Positions 1 through 8,460 of a DNA stretch of 12,460 nucleotides are shown here, piece by piece. The DNA comes from Hemicentrotus pulcherrimus. Lineage: Eukaryota > Echinodermata > Echinoidea > Camarodonta > Strongylocentrotidae. The stretch lies in the NCBI GenBank assembly GCA_003118195.1, contig BEXV01000095.1, positions 222,585-235,044 of the forward strand, in the 5' to 3' direction. The position numbers and the translations under genes are program-made. The notes beneath the pieces are model-generated. The model did not search any database. It was not told the DNA's origin and saw only the letters and a list, made by a program, of their open reading frames with translations. Numbering within the stretch: position 1 is the stretch's first letter; each line of letters opens with the position of its first letter.

Positions 1-21
1 CCCCCCCCCCCCCCCCCCCCC
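1..21. repeat. Poly-C homopolymer (C21)
   Basis: Twenty-one consecutive C open the window, followed by AGGTCCTC. The run may continue to the left of the window. A pure C run this long is either a true mononucleotide microsatellite (G-rich on the other strand, able to form a G-quadruplex) or an artefact at a read or contig edge. The sequence alone cannot tell which. Confidence 0.9.
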
Positions 22-780
22 AGGTCCTCTACAGATGATCTTAAAGTTACCAGTTAGGCATCGGACATCTCATATTTGGGAAGAGAGCCGTGTGTGTTCA
101 TATATTTTAGATCTGGTCCATAATAATAACAAAATCAAATTCTCACACTGATAAGACGTCAAGATTGTTACTGTCTCGCTTTGCTCGCTTACAAAATCTA
201 GAATCTGGAATGTAAGTTCGGGCAAGCGACAACGCGGTATCCATTTTATTCCGATTACGAATGGCAGCGGATATTAATGCCTTTCCATATGACGAGCTAC
301 AACTCGAACCACGGACCATGATCATAATAAGGAAAATGGTAATTTATCCATTAGACTACCGCTGCACCTCTGTCGTAAAGATAATAGTGACATTTTCATC
401 ATTTTGGCAGGCGGAAGGAAGAAACATGCATTATTAAACGGAAATAATCATCTCACCTGCCAGTATGAACGATTTAAAAAATAAAAATCATAGAAGTGAT
501 GACATTGAATTCCACTATGCTAGAGACAAGGGCACCCGTTGCGGGGAGGGGGAGGAGAAGGTTGCCCTAAATGCCCTAATTAATTTTGGAAATAAGTGTG
601 TCCTAAGAAAAAGCATATTAACCCTTCCCATCCTCGCTGACAACGGATCGATGCATTTTCCATATAGATATTCATTTTATTTCATTTCGCTAAATACCTG
701 ATGAGTCTACTTATTTTTTTTCTATTGTTGCTTCTTTAGTAATTTTGGACCGCCATAGTCAGAATTCAGGATCCGCCAAG
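22..780. other. Non-coding stretch, no gene recognised
   Basis: The two longest open frames are 60 codons on the minus strand (143-325) and 78 codons on the plus strand (465-701). Neither resembles a known family, shows a signal peptide or domain motif, or is flanked by convincing splice sites. The 143-325 frame has more balanced base composition than its surroundings, which makes it the less unlikely of the two. I see nothing else of note here. Confidence 0.5.
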
Positions 781-786
781 ACAGAC

Positions 787-800
787 AGAGAGAGAGAGAG
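787..800. repeat. (AG)7 microsatellite
   Basis: Seven uninterrupted AG units follow an ACAGAC lead-in. This is a simple dinucleotide repeat of the kind common in animal non-coding DNA. Confidence 0.9.
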
Positions 801-840
801 AATCATATTTATGTTTATGCCAGATTTATGCGAGACGAGA

Positions 841-854
841 GGTAAATGTTTACC
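841..854. promoter_or_regulatory. GGTAAA-TG-TTTACC inverted repeat with Fox-like site
   Basis: GGTAAA and TTTACC are perfect inverted arms separated by TG. The segment TGTTTAC (847-853) matches the core recognised by forkhead (Fox) factors, RTAAAYA on the opposite strand. The match is seen in the sequence. Binding is only inferred, and such short motifs arise often by chance. Confidence 0.25.
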
Positions 855-891
855 ATTGCATAATACTGACAAGATCACAGCTCCCACAGCT

Positions 892-909
892 AGTCTGAAT
901 GAACAGACT
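892..909. repeat. Short inverted repeat AGTCTG-N6-CAGACT
   Basis: Perfect 6-bp arms, AGTCTG at 892-897 and CAGACT at 904-909, flank the six bases AATGAA. It lies at the left edge of a patch, reaching to about 1140, in which AGTCT/AGACT words recur on both strands. It may belong to one degraded interspersed repeat. Confidence 0.5.
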
Positions 910-1037
910 GTATTTTGACGCTAAAACACTAATCCATGAAGTCTTGGGTCTAGCCTAACTCTATCCGTTTCTGGCTGTGTCGGGAGCAGCTATATAGTAA
1001 AGGGCCTATGAGTGTAGTATACCCTGCAGTCTCCGTA

Positions 1038-1138
1038 TAGTCTCACTGGTCAGACACTATGTGACGCACGACTGAAAAGGGTGTGTGTCTTCAGACTATC
1101 CCACAGACGGTGTAATATGGTAGTCTCAAACTGCAGAC
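1038..1138 (+). repeat. Paired direct repeat TAGTCTCA-N5-CAGAC
   Basis: TAGTCTCA, exactly five other bases, then CAGAC occurs at 1038-1055 and again at 1121-1138, 83 bp apart. The spacers (CTGGT and AACTG) differ while the two blocks are identical. Between the copies are further CAGACT and CAGACGG words at 1092-1110. This could be two diverged units of an unrecognised repeat or paired protein sites. GTCT/CAGAC is also the minimal Smad-binding word, which is a weak argument because it is so short. Confidence 0.5.
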
Positions 1139-1145
1139 TAATCCA

Positions 1146-2257
1146 TAACATCCAACCCTCGCGCATTTTCATTCAGAACCAATCTTCCTTATTTTTCTGT
1201 CATTGTAATATATATTTACAACTAGATTAAAGGAATATGCTTTCCGAAAATACAACGATGCTTTTATAAAACAGTGGAAATGTTGAAAGCTCGTTTTGTC
1301 ACGGAGGATATTACAGCTGGTATCTATTTGGTTTTGTCTGGCTTTAAGACTTCTATATAGGCTGCATCCCCGTCAATGGAGATCTTTATGCGCATGCGTA
1401 CTATTAATACTACAGCTCTGATGATCGTTCTCGTATTTGTTACAGGTGATCATTATTTTGTGTCGTAATATATGGATGTGTTTCCTTCAAAATATACACA
1501 TATATGTTCTGTATGCTTCTTTTGTTCGCTTTTATTTTCGAGGGAGATGGCTAACACTAGTCTAAAGTGAATAAAATAAAATAATATATGTATTACACTG
1601 AAATAGCTTATGTTGTGAATTATCAACAAGCCTTTAACTGAAAAGCAATACAATAATAAAATAAAAACAAAGAGGGAGAAACAGGGTTACTTCAAATTTG
1701 AAAATGATACCATTTCATAACGCAGTTCATTATTTTTGTATTATAATGTTTCATAAAAGATGATGATACAAATATATTCCAAAAAAGATTTCCTTACAGT
1801 TACGTTGCTCTTTTTCAATTATTCATTTTCGGGGATGGAAATCAGTTCTGATTTTGACAAACCGAAATGGAGCTAGAGATATTCGCTCATGTTAAACCTA
1901 GCCTATCTATTTTCATCACGCTTACTTATAAGGCTTTAAAATCAATATCGCTATTTTCTTAGCAGTGAAGTTTTCCTGATTCATTGATATTTTTAATAGG
2001 ATAAAATTATACTGTTTTCCGAAACAAGCCGATTTGTTCGGATATAAAATTTATATGCTTTATATAATAATAATTAAAAGTACTCCATAATAGAAGTCTG
2101 CATAAATGTTCTTATCGTGTTTCTTGTTACTGATTACATTCTACTGAATTATCCCTTTTTAATTCCAAACCTATAAAATACACATGAAATATATTTCCAT
2201 CTTTCAGTTCCCCTCAATCCAAAATAATGTTACACCGCTAAACAAGGAAGCGGTATA
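1146..2257. other. AT-rich non-coding DNA, no gene recognised
   Basis: Stops are dense in all frames. The longest open frame (minus strand, 1453-1653, 66 codons) has the hydrophobic and asparagine/lysine/tyrosine bias expected from AT-rich random sequence. There are several short A/T runs and no recognisable transposon ends, tRNA or protein motif. Confidence 0.6.
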
Positions 2258-2533
2258 TTGCTGAGATTCATTTGCATGTTATGCATAATAATTGTCCGCT
2301 TAGAACAAAGAGATCACGTGATTAATATTAATAATAAAAACACTGGCTGGGTGGATGCATGTATAAAGCGAATTATGTGCATTTGTGTGTGTATGGAAAC
2401 CCCTGCCCCTTGCCCAACATGCATGAGAAATACATGTGTATGTACGCAAAGTGAATGCATCGTACGCCGTACACAACTGGGGGTATTAGATTTTTACATG
2501 CTTTGTTCTCCCCCTTCATATACGTGCGTTTAG
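2258..2533. other. Degenerate TG/CA-rich segment
   Basis: This stretch is rich in TGTGTG, ATGCAT and CATG words, that is, alternating purine-pyrimidine sequence. The bias opens a 91-codon frame on the plus strand with many cysteines, histidines and methionines, but these come from repeated TGT/TGC/ATG words, and there is no regular cysteine spacing of a zinc finger or toxin fold. I read it as low-complexity, non-coding DNA. Confidence 0.5.
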
Positions 2534-2543
2534 TGTATCGGTA

Positions 2544-2564
2544 TGCGGGGACTACCCCGACGCA
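2544..2564. repeat. GC-rich short hairpin
   Basis: CGGGG (2546-2550) and CCCCG (2555-2559) are perfect arms around the loop ACTA. The flanking TG and CA could extend the stem with a small bulge. It stands out as a GC-rich island in AT-rich surroundings, 160 bp upstream of the exon-like segment at 2725. No function is apparent. Confidence 0.4.
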
Positions 2565-2724
2565 CCTCCTGTAGAAAACGCTTACATACTGCAGAGGAGA
2601 ACTCTTCTAAATTTGTAAAAAATTACCAAGTTTGGTCTACAAATGGTGGATTTTATTTGCCAGCTGAAGACTTAAACAAGGTCTTCCTTCGCCTTCTGCT
2701 TTAATAAACTTTTAAAGAGCTCAG

Positions 2725-3033
2725 CTATGGATAATTTTGACGATTGTTTCTTCGAGATCCTGCACGCGCCGCGTTACTTGGAACAAAGGATTTTCCCTTC
2801 ACCCGAGATCGACTTTTCAAAGGCGCAAAATGTCCTCCCTCCTAAAGATTCACATTTTCTCCCGGAATTGGGCTGAAAATTCAGGATTTCTCAAACAGAT
2901 GATCTTCAGTGACACCCCAGCTACCTGCTCACCCAAAATGGATTTATATTTGGAATTATTTTTCTCGGAATCAACCGAAGAAGAAGGAGAAGATGGCCTT
3001 GCTAAGAACAAAGGAATGGCCAAGAAATGAGAG
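2725..3033 (+). other. Exon-like segment with splice-like borders, product unknown
   Basis: On the left, a pyrimidine run (2682-2702), an AATAAAC stretch and CTCAG (ending 2724) resemble a splice acceptor. On the right, GAG|GTAAGA (cut after 3033) is close to the ideal metazoan donor. The segment is 309 bp, a multiple of three, and visibly GC-richer than its flanks. The frame starting at 2725 stays open to a TGA at 3028-3030, one codon before the donor. It encodes about 100 residues with a SESTEEEGEDG acidic patch and a lysine-rich end, and no recognisable domain. A second frame starts at ATG 2727. The mixed frames fit a non-coding or UTR exon, a decayed exon, or chance. I do not recognise a family. 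Confidence 0.25.
2727..2876 (+). CDS. Possible small ORF, 49 codons, unknown product
   Basis: An ATG in a good Kozak context (G at -3 and G at +4) opens a frame that ends at TGA 2874-2876. The predicted peptide begins MDNFDDCFFEILHAP. It is acidic and aromatic at its start and proline-containing later, with codon and amino-acid use more balanced and GC-rich than typical random frames here. No signal peptide or membrane segment is apparent. It is too short to recognise. It could be a short peptide of its own, the first codons of a protein whose continuation is disrupted (the same frame meets further stops at about 2910 and 3003), or coincidence. Acidic starts of this kind occur in transcription factors, but I cannot assign it to any. 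Confidence 0.2.
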   Translation: MDNFDDCFFEILHAPRYLEQRIFPSPEIDFSKAQNVLPPKDSHFLPELG

Positions 3034-3797
3034 GTAAGAAAATTGCATCGACATTCCGATACATTATAATGCACTGTATTATTAATGCACGGCAACCACT
3101 CCCTATTTTGTGATTAACGAACGTCTTGAAATGCGGAAAAAGTATCATATTGACAAAAATGGAAGTCTGGTAAACGATATTAACTTCGAGATGCTGCATC
3201 ATAACTTGAAACAATCTAGATGATCTTTAAATAATTAAGAAATTAATGCACACAAGGAAGGTTATAAGAAAAAAGCAAAATACTGATTTCTTGGGTATTT
3301 TGATATATTTGTATTTGACTAAGAGAAAGGCTGTTTTTTGCTATCTTGTAATAGCATAATTAAACGATAAGATTGACTAAAAACTTATATATCAACCATA
3401 CAGTAAATATCTTGTAATTATTGAATGGATTATACTTGGATACAAATTAAGCGCCTCTCCTCCCTCATACTGATGTTTCTTTGGGTACTATAGTATTTTA
3501 CTATATCTTGTCATTACGTGATGTGAAATTGAGCAAGTTATAGATGGAATTATTTAAAAAAAAAAACATAATTATCTACTACTAAAAGCAATTCCTTTGA
3601 GAGTATTAGGGTATTCATCATGGTTTATGTATTATAAACAGATATAATCTTGGCTTTTTCATGAACCCTATACCTGCTTGTCATTTCAACTTATTTTTGA
3701 AAGAAATAAACATTAATTTATGTAAGATTACTAGTATGATACTCCTACCGAATATATTTTACGTACAATATCCTTTTAAGATCATCGAGAACAAATA
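3034..3797. other. AT-rich non-coding DNA, intron-like
   Basis: No open frame worth noting. The segment contains an A11 run at 3556-3566 and a TACTATAGTA palindrome near 3487-3496. If the donor-like site at 3033/3034 is real, this would be the start of an intron, but no matching acceptor can be identified with confidence. Confidence 0.4.
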
Positions 3798-4296
3798 ATG
3801 CTTTTTAAATTGTTCACTTTTGACGCAATAACCCCCTCGATTTACTTTAATTATTCAAGATTCAAGATTAATTTATTGAACCGATTTCTTAAATTGTTAT
3901 ATACACAAAAATCGTGGACAAAAGCATTAACAAATGTCAATGGTTTAAGTGATGATAAATATCGTTCATTGTCTACAAAAAAATCACATATATTTTTTTG
4001 TCTCAAATAAAAATTATAAAGAAATAAGAGTTTATATTTACAAAAAATACGGTGAAAGGGCATCTCGAAAGTTGAAGCCATGTCAAATTATGTACGACAT
4101 AGGCGGTGATATTAATAAAGCTTTGTTTAAATCTTTTTTTAGTGTTAAAGATGATGAAGTTGAAAAATAAGGTCGTTCACATATTCTAGATTATGTCCAC
4201 GAAAGAATGAGCCAAAGAAGAGGAAAAGAAGCAAAAAATTGCAATTATATTGCCTATATTGGTATAATATTTCTCAAAACGTTGATGTCAATTTGA
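3798..4296 (+). other. Overlapping open frames, possible decayed coding sequence
   Basis: A 70-codon frame runs 3798-4010. It overlaps a second frame, open from about 3949 to a stop at 4168-4170, which continues after that single stop to a TGA at 4294-4296. The overlap holds an A7 (3977-3983) and a T7 (3993-3999), where a slip could have shifted the frame. The inferred residues are rich in lysine, phenylalanine, isoleucine and tyrosine, as AT-rich random DNA would give, and match no family I know. Chance is the simpler explanation. A very old transposon remnant is the alternative. Confidence 0.15.
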
Positions 4297-5866
4297 TGAA
4301 TAAACTGCTTTAATGTCTAGCTTCACTGCCTTCAAGCTTGGGTAGACAAACAAACAATGACAGGAACTGTTCCCTTTTCACAGTATTTTCTTTTTTTTTA
4401 ATTGTTATCTACTCTTGTGCCAAGAAAGTTCCATTATTGGAAAGTTTTCAGTTTTCGCTCTCCCGTTATACGATTCATTCACACCTTAATTAACATGGCA
4501 AAGCAAATATGATTTATAATGTTGCTGAGGAAGATTATTTCATTGAAAAATAACAAGTCCAAGATTAATTTATGTACATTTAGATCTTATTTCATTTTTC
4601 AATGGACGATCCATAATCATGTAATCAGGTAATATTATGACAAATTATGTTATCATTCTGCTATTATTTCTTGTGCGTCGAATGAACATTAAAATAACTT
4701 TAAAAACAAAACAAACCCAAAACAATTACGAGGGAAATACGAATATTGCTGTTAAAATCATGCTCATTATTTAATTTGGACTATATTTATCTTAAAACAT
4801 AATTCAACATTTCTGTATGTTGTACCGAATATATTGAGAGTAATAAATATTACCATGATGATGAATTTATTTTAAAATCAACATGCTAACCATTCATGGT
4901 ACTACTGATCGATGATCATTAAGCTCCGGCCTGACCTGATTTCATGATATCGTGACAATTGTATATTTTGAGCTGACCAAATATTAGAATTATGATAAAT
5001 TGGAAATTATACGGACAATTAACTGTTGCTGCACAATATTTACTTTTATCACGTGGATACGGCTTTTCAAACCCGTTTGGGAACGATTAGAATAAAGTCG
5101 ATTTGAGCAATTATAATGGCATTAGACCCTGGATATGTTACGTAATAATCGGCTTCCAGTCTCCTCATCCCATGTAATGAATTGCAATTAATGACTAATG
5201 GTATCCTCTTTAAATCAAACGTAAAGTGCATCTGTTCAATTCTTCGGATGCATGTAAATTATTCGTGAAAATAAAATTTAAAAATATGTGTCATATTCGA
5301 CCTGAAAATATACATGTTTAAATGTGTCGATAGGTCAGTCCACATTATTCATATTCCTGCCTCATTCCAACTAGAAATCACGAGTGAATTTAGACATGAT
5401 TAATAAATAAGATTGACACAGTGGAATAATCAGTTTATTTTTAGAATATAATTAGATTAAAAAGCAATTATTTTTCCTACATCATAGCGGCAAGTGGTGA
5501 TCACAAGGATATCATAAAATGATAATGACAAAGTTTAAAGGGAAAAAAAGGAATAGCGGAAAACAATGTAAAAGAAAAAAAAAGATTGAGCAACATGATA
5601 AAAATCAAATTTAAAAAAAAAAGAAAGAAGAAGCTATCTTGACAATGTTGACATAGTTTTCCGGGAATTAGTATTAGTGCAAATAAGATCAAGGTTTTAA
5701 TGTACTATACATGTACACATTTTCAAGCAAATTTAATGTGTGTTTAGCAAGAAATATGGGTCGACATGGAATTTGTGTTGTTTTTTAACCTACTTGTAAG
5801 ATCCTCATATTAAAAATTGTGTCATTTTCACCGTTTATCATTCATATAGAAAATGTAAACAGTTTA
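4297..5866. other. AT-rich non-coding DNA, no gene recognised
   Basis: No open frame above about 63 codons. The 5501-5692 minus-strand frame is phenylalanine/leucine-rich and merely reflects A-rich plus-strand tracts at 5570-5630. No RNA gene, transposon end or regulatory cluster is recognisable. Confidence 0.6.
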
Positions 5867-5910
5867 TCTCCAACTCGAAATCGTATTCTCTCCAACTCGA
5901 AATCGTATTC
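5867..5910 (+). repeat. Perfect 22-bp tandem duplication (2 copies)
   Basis: TCTCCAACTCGAAATCGTAT plus TC forms a 22-bp unit at 5867-5888, repeated without any mismatch at 5889-5910. The next bases (TC, then CATCGAAA) partly echo the unit. The lack of divergence suggests a recent slippage or duplication event, so copy number may vary between individuals. Confidence 0.9.
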
Positions 5911-6233
5911 TCCATCGAAAGCTGTCGTTTGTACAGCAGACATCTGGTGTAGTTTCATGTATATTCCATTTATGACTGGAACTACATTAAATGACCAATA
6001 ATGACGACTGTTGTTAATTTGATATTTGTTGATGTATGAATCTAAATAAGTTTTCTGTCATAACAAAAATGATCAAAATAACGTAAATGGACTTTAAAAA
6101 ATATTGATGTATTTATACTTTCTCAGCATGCATTCACTGTGGTTTTTGGAAGAAATCTTGCTTATTAGATGAATTTAATATTAAGAAGATATTTTTCAAA
6201 TATTGGATAAGAGAGAGAAAAAGAGAGATAAGA

Positions 6234-6257
6234 GGGGAAGGGGAGGGGTGTTCAGGG
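6234..6257 (+). other. G-quadruplex motif
   Basis: Four G runs, GGGG-AA-GGGG-A-GGGG-TGTTCA-GGG, with loops of 2, 1 and 6 bases, fit the canonical G3+N1-7 pattern. It lies at the left part of the polypurine tract. Folding is predicted from the pattern only. Confidence 0.7.
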
Positions 6258-6406
6258 AGAGAGAAGGAAGGAGAGAGGAGAAAGAAGTGAGAGGTTGGGA
6301 GAGGAGAGGAGAGGAATGATAGAGAAGGGGTAGGTGGGGATGGGGAGAGAAAGATGGAAAGAGTGAATGGGTATAAGTGTAGGGTAGAAAGAGATAGAGA
6401 GAATGT

Positions 6407-6423
6407 GGGATGGGGGGGGGGGG
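6407..6423 (+). other. G12 run with G-quadruplex potential
   Basis: GGG, AT, then twelve G in a row (6412-6423) give enough guanines for several alternative quadruplexes. Homopolymer G runs of this length are also error-prone in sequencing, so the exact length is uncertain. Confidence 0.7.
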
Positions 6424-6559
6424 ACTGATCGAGATAGAAAGATAGAAAGTGAAAGAGAGAGTCATGTCCAGCAATTTAAAAGGAAATCATAATTGTTGAG
6501 GGGGGAATGAGAAATGCACCCATGACGCATCTAGACAGTAATAATGATAAAATAAATAC

Positions 6560-6780
6560 AAAAAAAAGATTACTAGCTGACCAGGCAAGGAATCGTACAG
6601 TTATGAATATTCAAGACCGGAGAGACCACGTGGACCGTCTGTAGCGTCCCAATTCACCATGACAACAGACAATAACATTGACCTTTAGAGAGTCCATTGA
6701 CCGCAAGGTTTCCATTTATAGCTTTGTGTTTTGACGAGTAGTTGTTGTTCAAGGAGTCAGAGGCGTGCCAATTTCTTTTT
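6560..6780. promoter_or_regulatory. GC-richer island with palindromic E-box
   Basis: Base composition rises compared with both flanks. The island carries CCACGTGG (6626-6633), a perfect palindromic CACGTG E-box of the USF/Myc/MITF type, and two TGACC words of nuclear-receptor half-site type between about 6680 and 6705. No open frame runs through it. A regulatory role is inferred only from composition and motif matches. Confidence 0.2.
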
Positions 6781-7133
6781 AACGTTCCGTATGAAAATAC
6801 ATGTACATTAATCAAACTGTCAACATTTTAATGGGTTTATCAAACATATTTCATCATAATAATTTGTGTAGAGCCAGTGGAACTATAATTTACAATCTAT
6901 AACGTGTTTTTAAATTTTAAAAAAAAAAGGCCTCTTTCGGCTGATGTATTTGCCTTTGGAGTGTTTGGTTAAACATTTGGTTATCAAAGGTGTAAAATAT
7001 AACACTTTGCATCGACAATGATTAAAAGGAAGTTAAAACTCCTGTCAAGTTTGCAAGTTTTAAAATAGGGGGATGTCAATTTCACTTGGATAAAATATTG
7101 TATTATTTGTTAGATAATTGTGTTTAATGTAAT
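6781..7133. other. AT-rich non-coding DNA, no gene recognised
   Basis: No supported gene. It contains TACATGTA at about 6793-6800 and an A10 run near 6920, with no other structure that I can see. Confidence 0.5.
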
Positions 7134-7166
7134 AAAAAAAAAACTATATATATATATATTTTTTTT
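7134..7166. repeat. A10-C-(TA)7-T8 self-complementary tract
   Basis: An A run (7134-7143), seven TA units (7145-7158) and a T run (7159-7166) are together nearly self-complementary, so the tract could extrude a cruciform or fold as a hairpin. This is a composite simple repeat. Confidence 0.85.
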
Positions 7167-7596
7167 ACAAATGGAGGTTATACAATCTGTGTTTATCAGT
7201 AATGAATTATTACTGGAATGGAGTGCGGAGTGTACACATATATGGTATGCGTGGTTGAATCCAATATCTGTGCTTTGAACATGCAGCAAATATAATATCA
7301 AGCATGCGGATTTAGTGTTCGACAGGGTTTCCATTTTAAATTGCCCAAAGTTCATTTTTTTTATATTTGCATGAGATTTGAATCCTTAAAACGAGTTGCA
7401 GATTTAAAAAGGCCCACGCGCCGGATAACTTATCTTTTTCTGTCTGTTTAACCTCCTAATATTGTTTCTCTTTCTGTTATACAAAGATAGTAGGGTCTTG
7501 AGTTGCATCGATAATTCTCTCATCAGTTCTGTAATTTGGTATCACCGTCTTTCTTGTTGATATCCACTGTTTCTGTGTTTTTGTATGTCCCCTTTC
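7167..7596. other. Non-coding DNA, no gene recognised
   Basis: The 81-codon minus-strand frame spanning 7110-7355 reads partly through the simple repeat and shows no recognisable motif. Nothing else here can be supported. Confidence 0.5.
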
Positions 7597-7640
7597 GTGT
7601 CTGTGTGTCTGTTTGTCTGCATGCCTGACTGTCTGTCTCT
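7597..7640 (+). repeat. Degenerate TGTC/CTGT repeat
   Basis: Repeated GTCTGT, TGTC and TGCC words make a pyrimidine/TG-rich imperfect tetranucleotide repeat, interrupted by GCATGCC. Simple low-complexity sequence. Confidence 0.7.
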
Positions 7641-8460
7641 ATTTCTTATCTCTCCCCTGTAGACCAATATTTTCAGTCTTTTTTTAATCAGTTATCAGAT
7701 AATATAGGTATGAAGGCGCAAGATCAAATTTGAGTAAGGGCTTTTTTCCTATCAGTAGCTGTTGTTTATATCGACATTAAGTCGGATGTTTATCAGAATC
7801 AGTAAACAAGTCGGGCATGAAGGGCGCTTTTATTGAACCCTACCTAATTTAAGTGAATCAATCATTGTGTTTAGTCAGTGCGATTATAAAAATGATTGAT
7901 TTTATTAATTAATCATCTTGATTCGTATCAATTTTACTGCTTGTATATGTCAATTTGCTTTCTCCCCACCCCTCAGACTATTTTTCGCCATTGTAAGACA
8001 ATTTTCAATACAAAATGCTCGAGTTCTTATATCATCAAATCTTTTTTGTCTTGTTATGGCAATTTCATGCAATGGTGATTATCAAGTACGAATGATATAA
8101 AATTATACCGTGAAATACGATTTAGAATAAACTAGTTGCATTCAACTTGATATCAACAAAATATTAATGTAAGTCTACACTGTAAATAAGAATGATTTTT
8201 TTTCTCACTAGGTTGAAATAGACGATTGTATAGGTTCACCTCTTGGAAAATCATGTTTTGTGTGTTGCCGTTGTATACAGTGTTATGGAATACAAAAAGT
8301 ACGCAACATAATTCTGAAAAGAATAATAAGAAAACATTTTCAGGCAGCCAAGATGTACAAAAACTCTGTTGCAAGTAATAATTGATAACAAAGCTATAGG
8401 CCTACATACAACATAATGTATGGCCTGTGTCCTATGAGGATGATACTAATTACGGCAGTA
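7641..8460. other. AT-rich non-coding DNA, no gene recognised
   Basis: Short overlapping open frames (about 7896-8100 plus, 8153-8374 minus) show no motif or splice context. There is a partial inverted repeat of ATGATTGAT/ATTAATCAT type near 7890-7917 and the word ATAGGCCTAC at 8396-8405. No gene is supported. Confidence 0.5.

Larger units (their letters stand above)
6211..6460. repeat. Long polypurine (GA/GGGGA) tract
   Basis: In these 250 bases I count about 32 pyrimidines, only three of them C (6253, 6425 and 6430), so the plus strand is about 87% purine. It is an imperfect mix of GA, GGA, GGGGA and GATAGAAA words rather than one clean microsatellite. The serine/proline/leucine-rich open frame on the opposite strand is a consequence of the bias, not a gene. 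Such tracts can form triplex (H-DNA), and this one also contains G-quadruplex motifs. Confidence 0.9.

Noticed and set aside
206..220. TGGAATGTAAG, sharing the seed of miR-1
   Set aside because: The match stops after the seed region and the flanks do not form a precursor hairpin.
143..325. 60-codon minus-strand frame of balanced composition
   Set aside because: No homology recognised, no convincing acceptor or donor at its edges, and the length is within chance for a GC-richer patch.
465..701. 78-codon plus-strand frame
   Set aside because: No domain, no conserved motif and no splice or promoter context. Plausible by chance.
860..880. TAATACTGACAAGATC, resembling the miR-8/200 family start
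   Set aside because: It diverges after eight bases and there is no complementary arm nearby.
2258..2533. 91-codon plus-strand frame with many cysteines
   Set aside because: The cysteines come from repeated TGT/TGC words in TG-rich low-complexity DNA. There is no regular cysteine spacing, signal peptide or splice context.
6196..6474. 92-codon minus-strand open frame rich in serine, proline and leucine
   Set aside because: It is the complement of the polypurine tract. The residue bias follows from CT-rich codons and stops at the tract borders.
7245..7260. GGTTGAATCC, resembling a tRNA B box
   Set aside because: One base short of the consensus, with no A box at the right distance and no cloverleaf-compatible stems. 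Not a tRNA or tRNA-derived SINE on this evidence.
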